Of a stretch of 7,286 nucleotides of DNA, positions 1-6,134 are shown piece by piece. This DNA comes from Candidatus Paceibacter sp. (GTDB lineage: Bacteria > Patescibacteriota > Minisyncoccia > UBA6257 > GWB1-50-10). The stretch lies in contig DYGP01000030.1 of NCBI GenBank assembly GCA_020724685.1, positions 1 to 7,286 on the forward strand. Direction: 5' to 3'. Below the pieces are notes generated by a model. That model searched no databases and was not told the origin of the DNA. It saw only the letters and a list, made by a program, of their open reading frames with translations. Every line of letters starts with the position of its first letter. Position 1 is the stretch's first letter. Position numbers and translations under genes: made by a program.

Positions 1-629
1 CCAACCGTCCCTCTGTTGTTGTTGTAAATAGTTTCACTTGTGCTGTACCACGAATAATTCGGGTAAGGAGAAAACGAAACTGGTTTGAACTTTTCTGGGC
101 AGGTTACCTGAGTGATTGTTTTTGGACGACATTCGCAAATGCCGGTCTCGGGGTTTGTGGCGCTCTGCCCTTCTGCGCATTCGGGGAGATTTTCCATTTT
201 TGAGCAGTCTTGGCTCGTGATTTCCGGCAGGCTGTCCCCGAGTCCGGACCCCGGATCGCGGAGTTCAATCAATTGAGGGTTCACCGATCTCAGGATGAGG
301 TATGATCCGAAGAGGAGGACGACTCCCCATATCGCCGAAAAGATAATGTCTTTTGCCTCCCCCTTTTTTTGGGGGCTTGCTCCCGAGATGGTGTAGTATA
401 TCGCGCCGACGACAATCATCCCGACCGCGATGATCCCGGAAATACCGAGCCCGATCTCGTAGAATCTCGATATGAAGTCTTGTATGGAGGTTGCGGTCGA
501 ACTTGCCTGGAGGATCGAAGTGTCGATTGTTATCTCCGTCTGTGCGTGCGCGACGAACGGGCCGAATATCGCCGCACCGATTGCGCAGAGGGAAAGGTTT
601 TTAAAACGGGAGAGGTTCATTTGTTTCAT
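1..629 (-). CDS. VirB2/TrbC-like type IV secretion pilin with cysteine-containing C-terminal extension (3' end outside window)
   Basis: Probably the pilus subunit or a pilin-related membrane protein of the secretion-like system. I read 209 codons from ATG 629 to the window edge without a stop, so the C-terminus is missing. Residues 1-29 are a clear signal peptide (basic start, hydrophobic core, AHA/Q cleavage site). Two hydrophobic helices follow, about 57-80 and 94-115, separated by a short basic loop (SGASPQKKGEAKD). The second ends in SYLILRSVNPQL, a pattern I associate with the T4SS pilin family of Patescibacteria. After about residue 120 comes a non-membrane extension with cysteines at 142, 151, 165, 167 and 177, including a CEC motif. 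Typical pilins of this type end near the second helix, so the extension is unusual. The start overlaps the propeller gene by 29 bases, suggesting translational coupling; ATG 620, three codons later, is an equally possible start. The pilin fold is well supported; the extension's role is unknown. Confidence 0.85.
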   Translation of the reverse strand, partial: MKQMNLSRFKNLSLCAIGAAIFGPFVAHAQTEITIDTSILQASSTATSIQDFISRFYEIGLGISGIIAVGMIVVGAIYYTISGASPQKKGEAKDIIFSAIWGVVLLFGSYLILRSVNPQLIELRDPGSGLGDSLPEITSQDCSKMENLPECAEGQSATNPETGICECRPKTITQVTCPEKFKPVSFSPYPNYSWYSTSETIYNNNRGTV

Positions 630-1815
630 CGAATCGCTCAAGCGGGCCCGCCGACTCCCGGGTTGTGTAGAAACTTTCCGGAATGCGCGCCTCATATACA
701 AAATTATCATATTGATTGAGGAAATACACCGAACCCTTCACCGCCTGGATGTGTTTTCCGTCATAAGGGTCGAACTCTTCCGTTCCTGATTCCATAAGCG
801 TGATCGATTCTCCCGATTCCGGTTCCACCGCGACGAGATCATCCACGGAATACACCCTCTTCTGGAGATAATCGTCGGGAAGGGTTTTTTTCAGGAACGC
901 GTCGGCGTCCTGGGGGACGAAACAGAACAACCTTTCTTCGCCGAAGCCACATTTTTCGGGGAGTGTTGTCATAAACAAAGGGAGAACAGGCTCGAGTTTC
1001 TTGTCTGTTACAAGGAGGTTGTTCGGATTTGAAAATTGGAGCGCGTAATTCCCCGCAGGGCTGAAGATGAGAGAGAGGCCGTTTTTTCCCGATTCGATGG
1101 TCCGGAGAGTCTTGTTTTTCGAATTGAATTCCCACACCCTCCCCTTAACGAGAGAACTCGGTTTCTCGAAGATGAGAAACAAATCCCCCTCCGTCCACGA
1201 AAACAAAACGTCTTTTATCCGGAAATCTTCCTCGAGAATTGTTGTTCTCACGGGGTTTTTCGATATATCAAAAAGAACAAGTTTGTTTGATGTTCCGTCG
1301 TCCGAGACGCCGACAAGGGTATCGTCGTCCGCTCCCCATGAGAGAGAGGATATGTTGTCGGGAAGGGGCTTCCAGAAGCCGTCAACGACGTCGAAAACAC
1401 CCCATCGCGGACGCTGAGGATCGCCGAAGGAGGCGATAACCTTGTTCCCTTTCCCGTTCGGGACGATTGAATTGAGGACGTCGAGTGGTTGCGTATTGAG
1501 GTTTGCATCGTCGCCTGTTTTTGCGACGAAGACGGTTCCCTCGTTTGTTATGGAATAAACTTCATTCGTGTCGCGGTTGATCCAAAAATCAAAAACGGGA
1601 GTATCGGAAAGTTTCGATACCACGACCGATTCGGTGCTGGTGCCGGTTTCAGGCTGGCTGCTCTTTTCGGGTATCTCCCTGAATCCGGGGAAAAGGACGC
1701 CAACTCCTTCTTCCACGGGTATGGGAACCTCCACTTTGTTGAAGAGATAAAACAAAGCGAATCCCCCGACGCCGAGAAGCGCGACAATAATGAGGATTTT
1801 GTAGGCGGTTTTCAT
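601..1815 (-). CDS. Membrane-anchored beta-propeller protein (WD40/TolB-like repeats), 404 aa
   Basis: No enzymatic role is visible; it is probably a scaffold or binding protein outside the membrane. Residues 7-26 form one hydrophobic helix after a short basic N-terminus (MKTAYK), typical of an uncleaved anchor. A Pro/Glu/Ser-rich linker (about 30-65) follows. From about 70 to 385 there are repeated beta-strand blades with a degenerate pattern of hydrophobic strand, turn with Asp/Asn/Gly, then hydrophobic strand, for example VFDFWINRDTNEVYSIT, VIASFGDPQRPRWGVFD, LSLIFSPAGNYALQFS and VYFLNQYDNFVYEARI. This suits a six- to eight-bladed propeller. The only cysteines, C289 and C298, are nine residues apart and could form a disulfide in one blade. 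The gene starts four bases after the Ig-like gene's stop (TAA, then AACA, then ATG), with only a weak GAG-type upstream purine stretch. Its end overlaps the pilin start. The architecture is confident from the pattern; the exact function is unknown. Confidence 0.85.
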   Translation of the reverse strand: MKTAYKILIIVALLGVGGFALFYLFNKVEVPIPVEEGVGVLFPGFREIPEKSSQPETGTSTESVVVSKLSDTPVFDFWINRDTNEVYSITNEGTVFVAKTGDDANLNTQPLDVLNSIVPNGKGNKVIASFGDPQRPRWGVFDVVDGFWKPLPDNISSLSWGADDDTLVGVSDDGTSNKLVLFDISKNPVRTTILEEDFRIKDVLFSWTEGDLFLIFEKPSSLVKGRVWEFNSKNKTLRTIESGKNGLSLIFSPAGNYALQFSNPNNLLVTDKKLEPVLPLFMTTLPEKCGFGEERLFCFVPQDADAFLKKTLPDDYLQKRVYSVDDLVAVEPESGESITLMESGTEEFDPYDGKHIQAVKGSVYFLNQYDNFVYEARIPESFYTTRESAGPLERFDETNEPLPF

Positions 1816-1819
1816 TGTT

Positions 1820-2506
1820 TTATCTCACGTTCAGCCACACCTTCGATTTGGCGAATTCAAGAGGATTTTCGTTGTTTTGCGCCGAGGCCGTAATTTCGAT
1901 CACCTTCTGATCGTTTGTCTGGGGAGTGCCCGTCTTAAGGAGGAGGGTGTTGTTCGATCCCCCGCCTTCTTTTCTGTCGTTTACCTGCCAGTAGAAGGAG
2001 ATATCTCTCAGGGATCGTATGTTGAAGAAATAAGGCACCGCCTGAACGGGATTCTCGGTGTTCGATTTGATGGTATTCCCGGGATGAGGGATGTCGACGA
2101 CGATTGTCTGCGAGGAAACGGGTATGAGCATGCTTGAGTCGATTTTTGTTCCGTCTTTTTCCATTACCACTTGGATGATGTGGAAATCCCCTGCGGTTTT
2201 CTGGACCCGGAAAGATGTTTCTTTCAGACCAACCCCGCTTTTGAGGAGTTTGTTGTCAAGTTTCCATACGATGGAATATTGCGATATATCGACAAACCTT
2301 CCGTTTTCGATGAGTTCGGCTCCGATGCGAACGGGACTAAACGGGGTCGCGAGAGGCTTCCCCTTGTAATTCGCCGGGAAAAAATTGAGCGCTTGCCACG
2401 AAAGTATAATTTCCCGCTCGGGAGACGACTGTCCGTACGAAACGGCCGCGAAAAACAAAAAAGCGGGTAAAAGAATTGTTGCGATTCCGGCGTAAGCTCG
2501 CTTCAT
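1820..2506 (-). CDS. Secreted protein with two tandem Ig-like beta-sandwich domains, 228 aa
   Basis: Probably an exported structural or adhesion component of the pilus/secretion cluster; no catalytic motif is seen. I chose ATG 2506 because it opens a good signal peptide: MKRAYAG, then a hydrophobic core (IATILLPAFLFFAAVSYG), with cleavage likely near residues 24-26 before QSSPE. The frame stays open for 55 more codons upstream, but that stretch is very basic, low in quality and overlaps the preceding gene. There is no lipobox cysteine. The mature part has two similar halves. Residues about 29-120 contain YSIVWKLDN and then a strand-rich segment. Residues about 130-228 contain ISFYWQVND and then another. 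Each half has a central Trp followed by alternating hydrophobics, as in Ig/PKD-like folds. There is no Shine-Dalgarno sequence, but TATAAT sits just upstream, suggesting a leaderless message. The stop is four bases before the propeller start, so the two are very likely cotranscribed. Confidence 0.8.
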   Translation of the reverse strand: MKRAYAGIATILLPAFLFFAAVSYGQSSPEREIILSWQALNFFPANYKGKPLATPFSPVRIGAELIENGRFVDISQYSIVWKLDNKLLKSGVGLKETSFRVQKTAGDFHIIQVVMEKDGTKIDSSMLIPVSSQTIVVDIPHPGNTIKSNTENPVQAVPYFFNIRSLRDISFYWQVNDRKEGGGSNNTLLLKTGTPQTNDQKVIEITASAQNNENPLEFAKSKVWLNVR

Positions 2507-2513
2507 CGGGTAT

Positions 2514-2519
2514 ATTATA
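2514..2519 (-). promoter_or_regulatory. Consensus -10 box (TATAAT) directly upstream of the Ig-like gene
   Basis: The minus strand reads TATAATATACCCGATG, so a perfect -10 hexamer ends seven bases before the start codon. Transcription would begin at about the base before, or the A of, the ATG, giving a leaderless or near-leaderless message. This agrees with the absence of a Shine-Dalgarno sequence there. At the usual 16-18 base spacing no good -35 is seen (GTGCCC is the best, three of six matches), so this may be a weak or activator-dependent promoter. It lies in the 82-base gap 2507-2588, one of the largest in the cluster, which otherwise holds no terminator-like hairpin. Confidence 0.5.
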
Positions 2520-2588
2520 CACCATAACCCGTCTCGGGGCACGGTTTTCTTCGGCGGTGCGGGGCGTAAAATCGGTCCGGGGAAACCC

Positions 2589-2978
2589 TTATTTTTTAGG
2601 AATCGCGTCGGCGATCTTTTTCGCTTTTTCCGCGATTCCGCTTTTCGGGTGGTTGTGTATGTAGGTCTCAACGGCGAAAGCGATGAAAAGAGTGGGAAGA
2701 AACGGGGAAAAATTCGACACGTATTTTATAAGTTGGCGTTGGAATTTCACGGCGCCCTCGTCTCCTTTCGCTTTCTGGAACCACATCCCGTTCAGAAACG
2801 TTCCGAATCCTTGCAGGAAGGGGGCGATGGCAAGTCCGACGCCGGTGAGGTCGATGACGATGCATATCCCGTCAAGTCCGAGAAGAAAGAACGACCAGAG
2901 GATCATTTCGGCCTCCGAAACGGGGTTTTCGGGGAGATTGGATTCCCGCTCTTCCAATGTCGTTTTTTCTTCCGGCAT
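2589..2978 (-). CDS. Small polytopic inner-membrane protein of unknown function, 129 aa
   Basis: I do not recognise a named family. The N-terminal 23 residues are acidic and polar (MPEEKTTLEERESNLPENP). A long hydrophobic region at about 25-66 probably makes two helices around a short break near LTGVG. A charged loop (KAKGDEGAVKFQRQ) and a further hydrophobic helix at about 92-107 follow. The tail is lysine-rich and ends in IPKK. There is no signal peptide. It begins 12 bases after the VirB4 stop, with only a weak GAGA upstream, and is in the same orientation, so it is probably part of the same transcript. By position it may be a VirB6-like or accessory membrane partner of the ATPase, but it is much shorter than typical VirB6 and the match is not demonstrated. 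Coding status is supported by the clean hydrophobic and charged segmentation and by tight packing. Confidence 0.75.
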   Translation of the reverse strand: MPEEKTTLEERESNLPENPVSEAEMILWSFFLLGLDGICIVIDLTGVGLAIAPFLQGFGTFLNGMWFQKAKGDEGAVKFQRQLIKYVSNFSPFLPTLFIAFAVETYIHNHPKSGIAEKAKKIADAIPKK

Positions 2979-2990
2979 GGCGGTTCTCGG

Positions 2991-4730
2991 CTATCTCGCA
3001 ATTCCCTTCGTCGCAAGCATCTGCTCGGGATTGGTGGTGATGATCTGATCCTCGGTGTATGAGGGAATTATTTTTATGGCGACATGTTTGAGCCCCGCGA
3101 AGAAAAGACCCTCGCCGACGCCGCATTCGAGGAGGAACGCCTTCTCTCCCTCGGTGAGATTGAACGTGCTCCCGATCGAGTTTATGCTCGACGGAGATTG
3201 TTTCAAAAGGATCTGCATCGAGGAATTCGTGATGATCGGTTTTCCGTATTCCGACTTGAGAAAATCCTCGACATCCTGGGTGATACAGGTTACGCCGAGA
3301 TAATATTTGCGCGCCCGCTTCACAAGGCCGAAAAGGAACGACGCGCTGTCCTTGTTTTTCATCATAATCCACGCCTCATCGACGACAAGAATCCGTTGGC
3401 GGAGTTCGGAGCGTATCAGGTTCCACACGAAATTGAGAATGATATACATCGCAATCGGCCGGAGTTCTTCCTCAAGATCGCGGATTGAGAAGACGATGAG
3501 GCGGTTTTTTATGTCCACGTTCGTAGGTACGTTCGTGAACCCCGCATACGATCCGCGCGTGAACTTTTCAAGTCTTTTCGCGAGCGTCGATCCCCCGTCG
3601 GTATTTTCAAGAATGACCTGGAGATCTTCAAGAAGCGGCGGATTGAGTTCTTTCGTCGACCCGAAGTTTTCCGCGGTAATGTCGCGCGATGCGTACGTTT
3701 CGATGATAACCCGGTCGAGAATCGCTTCCTCTTCCGCGGATATCGTTCCGAGCATGAGCTTCAGGAGTCCCGTGAGATTAAGGACGTGCGATTTGAAGAC
3801 GTCTGCCGGCTCCTCGCCTTCGGGGATAACCGGGATGTCAAACGGGTTCACGTGGCTTTCTGATGTGAGTGATATCTTGAAATAGCTTCCCCCGATGGCA
3901 TCGGCGAGATTTTTATATTCATTTTCCGGATCTACCACAACCACGTTCGTTCCCATCATGAGAGACCTGAGTATCTGAAGTTTTGTCGAATACGACTTCC
4001 CCGACCCCGACTTCGCGAATATGACCGAATTCGCGTTTTCGAGAGAGAACCGGTCGAATATAATGAGACTGTTGTTGTGCATGTTCACTCCATAGAGAAT
4101 CCCTTTTTCGGAGGAGAGGTCGGGCGATATGAACGGGAAAAGCGACGCCGCGGGACTTGAATTGAGCGGAGTGAGAATCGAAAGTTCATCTCTCGCAATC
4201 GGTATTATCGAGTTGAGTCCCTCAACCTGCCTGAAGAGCGCCGGTTTCACATATACCAACTTACTCTCAAGCATGGATTCGATTTTGTTCTGGAGTTTTG
4301 CGAGTCCTTCCTGGTCCTGGCCGTATACGGTGATATACACGCCGACCTGAAAGAGTTTTTCCCTCCCCTGTTGGAGGGCGTCCCGGAGCGTTTCCACGTC
4401 TTCGTGGGCGGTCTGGAGAACGGGATCACGCACAATCCCCTTTTCTTCTTTTTCGTTTATCTCCGCCTCGATCTGCGCGGTTTTCTTTGTGAGGTTTCTG
4501 AGCGTGAGAGCGGTGTCCATGGGATGCATGAATATCGAAACATCCATCATCTCCGCCATGTTGAGAATCGGGGAAAACCAACCGCTCGAAATGAACCGCG
4601 GATACGTGAATATGAAAAACGTTTTCGCGTAGTAATCCCCTATTTTCAGGTGGTTCGAGTCCACCTCTATTCCTGCTGGGGCGATGATGTTCGGAAGGTC
4701 TTCGGATGATGCTTTGTATGGTTCGGTCAT
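2991..4730 (-). CDS. virB4: VirB4-family type IV secretion/conjugation ATPase, 579 aa
   Basis: VirB4-type proteins are hexameric cytoplasmic ATPases that sit at the inner membrane and power pilus assembly and substrate transfer. Residues about 30-200 resemble the VirB4 N-terminal region (YYAKTFFIFTYPRF, then a charged, partly coiled-coil stretch at about 74-155). The nucleotide-binding domain starts near 210: Walker A AKSGSGKS at 239-246 (bases 3993-4016), the VVVDPENEY motif at 264-272, HVNPFD at 293-298, Walker B ILVVDEAW at 447-454 (bases 3369-3392) and a downstream TQDVEDF at 484-490. All catalytic residues (K245, S246, D451, E452) are present. The first Walker A residue is Ala rather than Gly, which this family tolerates. 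No membrane helix is evident. It starts four bases after the TraC-like stop, with a weak AAGGGA about ten bases upstream. Part of what is one polypeptide in many VirB4/TraC homologues seems to be supplied by that upstream gene. A general HerA/FtsK-like ATPase is the alternative, but the PrgI neighbour argues for VirB4. Confidence 0.93.
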   Translation of the reverse strand: MTEPYKASSEDLPNIIAPAGIEVDSNHLKIGDYYAKTFFIFTYPRFISSGWFSPILNMAEMMDVSIFMHPMDTALTLRNLTKKTAQIEAEINEKEEKGIVRDPVLQTAHEDVETLRDALQQGREKLFQVGVYITVYGQDQEGLAKLQNKIESMLESKLVYVKPALFRQVEGLNSIIPIARDELSILTPLNSSPAASLFPFISPDLSSEKGILYGVNMHNNSLIIFDRFSLENANSVIFAKSGSGKSYSTKLQILRSLMMGTNVVVVDPENEYKNLADAIGGSYFKISLTSESHVNPFDIPVIPEGEEPADVFKSHVLNLTGLLKLMLGTISAEEEAILDRVIIETYASRDITAENFGSTKELNPPLLEDLQVILENTDGGSTLAKRLEKFTRGSYAGFTNVPTNVDIKNRLIVFSIRDLEEELRPIAMYIILNFVWNLIRSELRQRILVVDEAWIMMKNKDSASFLFGLVKRARKYYLGVTCITQDVEDFLKSEYGKPIITNSSMQILLKQSPSSINSIGSTFNLTEGEKAFLLECGVGEGLFFAGLKHVAIKIIPSYTEDQIITTNPEQMLATKGIAR

Positions 4731-4734
4731 GGAT

Positions 4735-5391
4735 TTATTTTCCCTTCATGATTTCGAGACCTTTTTTCTCGACAAGTTGCGGGTTGTAAAGATTGTAGAA
4801 AAGTTCGACGATTTCATCGTCTTCGAGCGGAACGACGCGGAGCCCTATTTGCTCGAGTCCGGACGTCACCGCGTCGACGCGATGGTTGAGTTGTTGCACA
4901 TCTTCCTGCGTCATCGCCTCTTCGTCCTCCCGACTTTCGGTTTTTCCCCCGAAAAAAGAGAGAATCCCTTTTGTCTGCCTCTTTATATGCACAAATTCAT
5001 ACGGAACGACGACAAAGAACGATTTTGAAATAATGTCGTTCTGATCGATAAACGACTGGATGAAACTCACGTATTCCTCGATTTGTATCTTGAGAAGCTC
5101 GTTCGTTTCCTGATCCTTCCGCTCGCGCATTTTTTTCAGATATTCGTTTATATTAACTTTCCTTGAGTGTATGAAAAATTGAAGGGAGAAATCGAGCGTA
5201 TTGATGAAGTTTTGGAAGCTTCCGAGGATCATGTTCTGTTCCGCCTCCGATTTCAGGTCGAAATTCACGCCGCTTACGATGAGAATCCTGCAAATCCCCC
5301 CTTTTTCAAGGTGTACGATGCCGTCTTTCACTTTTTTGATCGCGACGAACTCCTGTGAGGGTTTTGCCGCGTTTTTCTGCGTCTGTTGCAT
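4735..5391 (-). CDS. TraC-like protein, separately encoded VirB4-type N-terminal domain, 218 aa
   Basis: Probably a cytoplasmic or membrane-peripheral partner of the following VirB4 ATPase. Residues about 13-85 carry the pattern seen at the N-terminus of TraC/VirB4 proteins of conjugative elements. This is a small beta-strand start (FVAIKKVKDGIVHLEKGG), then SGVNFDLKSEAEQN at 40-53, a hydrophobic helix (MILGSFQNFINTL), and FFIHSRKVNINEYL at 72-85. A charged helical segment (86-117) leads to SFFVVVPYEF at 124-133. The C-terminal third includes a coiled helical part (162-182) and ends with VELFYNLYNPQ at 195-205, which resembles the segment that leads into the ATPase in single-chain homologues. 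There is no Walker motif, so it cannot hydrolyse ATP itself. ATG 5391 has AGGA four bases upstream and a possible -10 box before that. It lies between PrgI and VirB4, matching the VirB3-VirB4 order of many T4SS loci. Confidence 0.85.
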   Translation of the reverse strand: MQQTQKNAAKPSQEFVAIKKVKDGIVHLEKGGICRILIVSGVNFDLKSEAEQNMILGSFQNFINTLDFSLQFFIHSRKVNINEYLKKMRERKDQETNELLKIQIEEYVSFIQSFIDQNDIISKSFFVVVPYEFVHIKRQTKGILSFFGGKTESREDEEAMTQEDVQQLNHRVDAVTSGLEQIGLRVVPLEDDEIVELFYNLYNPQLVEKKGLEIMKGK

Positions 5392-5395
5392 ATAG

Positions 5396-5399
5396 TCCT
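5396..5399 (-). promoter_or_regulatory. Ribosome binding site AGGA of the TraC-like gene
   Basis: The minus strand reads AGGACTATATG. AGGA is followed by four bases and the ATG at 5391, which is slightly short but workable spacing. It is the clearest Shine-Dalgarno-like site in the window and supports this start codon. Confidence 0.55.
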
Positions 5400-5407
5400 A
5401 TCCGTTC

Positions 5408-5413
5408 ATTGTA
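5408..5413 (-). promoter_or_regulatory. Possible -10 box (TACAAT) upstream of the TraC-like gene
   Basis: TACAAT (five of six matches to TATAAT) lies in the 54-base gap between the PrgI stop and the TraC-like start. Transcription would begin about ten bases before the ATG and keep the AGGA site. The region 17 bases upstream (TTTCTA) is a poor -35, so the site may be coincidental. Confidence 0.3.
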
Positions 5414-5445
5414 GTGAATTTTGCGCCAAATAGAAAACGATGCGC

Positions 5446-5943
5446 TTATTCTCTGTAATCCATTTTTTTGACGAGCCGTTTTTCTCCGGTTTGGAAGACC
5501 GCCTCCTGAAACCCTTTTTTCTTCTGCTCGTCGCGGAACGCCTTCGGAGGGAGCGTTTTTCCCGTAGTGATATTGAGAGATATCGATTTGAGTTTTTCTT
5601 GAACGCTCATCGACCGGCGGGCGACGTCGGCGCGGGATTTTTCCTCAGCCGCTTTCACCGAAAAATTGCGTTCCCAAATGAACATGCGCGGTTGAACGAG
5701 GAACGAGAACACGGCCTTGAGAACAGCCGTCGAATCCTGTCCGTTTATTTTTCCGAACGCAAGAAGGAGCGCGAACGATTCCATGACAACTGATACGATG
5801 ATCCAAAGCAAAAAATCAAACGTGTAATACGCAAAGAAACTCAAAAGCGTCGCAACCGCAATGAACGCAAACTGCTTGAGCGTGAGAGGGCCGACGATCT
5901 TCGGCTTCTGGTCTATGAATTGAGGAACCTGAAACGTTGCCAT
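5446..5943 (-). CDS. PrgI-family (VirB3-like) inner-membrane protein, 165 aa
   Basis: PrgI-family proteins are small membrane components of Gram-positive-type and Patescibacterial type IV secretion systems, viewed as VirB3 counterparts that anchor VirB4. The start ATG 5943 gives the family's characteristic opening MATFQVPQFIDQKPKI, followed by GPLTLKQF at 18-25. The open frame could extend 33 codons further to a TTG at 6042, but that stretch is polar and not family-like. Two adjacent hydrophobic helices follow at about 24-42 and 44-63, then a short loop and an amphipathic segment (VLKAVFSFLVQPRMFIW, 74-90). From about 92 to 165 there is a charged, cytoplasmic-looking tail rich in Lys, Arg and Glu that is longer than the minimal PrgI domain. 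No Shine-Dalgarno sequence is seen; an A/T-rich stretch (TTTTTTATTTTT) precedes the ATG. It is followed after 54 bases by the TraC-like gene and then VirB4, which supports the identification. Confidence 0.9.
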   Translation of the reverse strand: MATFQVPQFIDQKPKIVGPLTLKQFAFIAVATLLSFFAYYTFDFLLWIIVSVVMESFALLLAFGKINGQDSTAVLKAVFSFLVQPRMFIWERNFSVKAAEEKSRADVARRSMSVQEKLKSISLNITTGKTLPPKAFRDEQKKKGFQEAVFQTGEKRLVKKMDYRE

Positions 5944-6134
5944 AAAAATAAAAAACGTCTGATAATCGATTCCCGATGTCTGAGAAGTGGACGTCCTATT
6001 ATTATTCTCTTTCGATTTCCCTATAATTGCAACAAAAAACAAGTCTGAATTCGGCGGCTTCTCTCAAAAGAGCGTCAATTCACACGGAATATCCGGGAGG
6101 TTTATTTTAGTGACTTAGGCGCCGGTAATCGGAA
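5944..6134. other. 191-base intergenic region with short inverted repeats, no gene seen
   Basis: This is the longest gap in the window, between the partial Pro/Lys-rich gene and PrgI. It contains small inverted repeats: CTCT-caaa-AGAG (6061-6072), CGGA-ata-TCCG (6085-6095) and the palindrome GGCGCC (6118-6123). None is followed by a T-run on the minus strand, so none looks like an intrinsic terminator. The minus strand also has AATAAT-type -10 candidates near 5997-6006 without a well-spaced -35. A PrgI-operon promoter is plausible here by position, but I cannot place it. Confidence 0.5.

Noticed and set aside
2539..2560. GCAC...GTGC hairpin as a terminator after the small membrane protein
   Set aside because: The stem is only four base pairs and no T-run follows on the minus strand.
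2507..2671. 55-codon N-terminal extension of the Ig-like gene starting at 2671
   Set aside because: It is highly basic, overlaps the upstream gene by 83 bases, and would bury the clear signal peptide that starts at ATG 2506.
2872..3372. 166-codon open frame on the minus strand between VirB4 and the small membrane protein
   Set aside because: It overlaps both well-supported genes in another frame, and its product is rich in Arg and His without any recognisable domain.
3307..3885. 192-codon open frame on the plus strand
   Set aside because: It is entirely antisense to the ATPase domain of VirB4. Its Ser/Arg-rich, low-complexity product is a typical shadow of the real gene.
6022..6027. TATAAT on the plus strand as a divergent promoter
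   Set aside because: The -35 at 17 bases (TTATTA) is poor, and no plus-strand gene lies downstream; only an antisense transcript would result.
5944..6042. 33-codon N-terminal extension of the PrgI-like gene from a TTG at 6042
   Set aside because: The PrgI family opening (MATFQVPQFID) begins at ATG 5943, and the extension is polar, begins with a rare start codon and is unlike the family.
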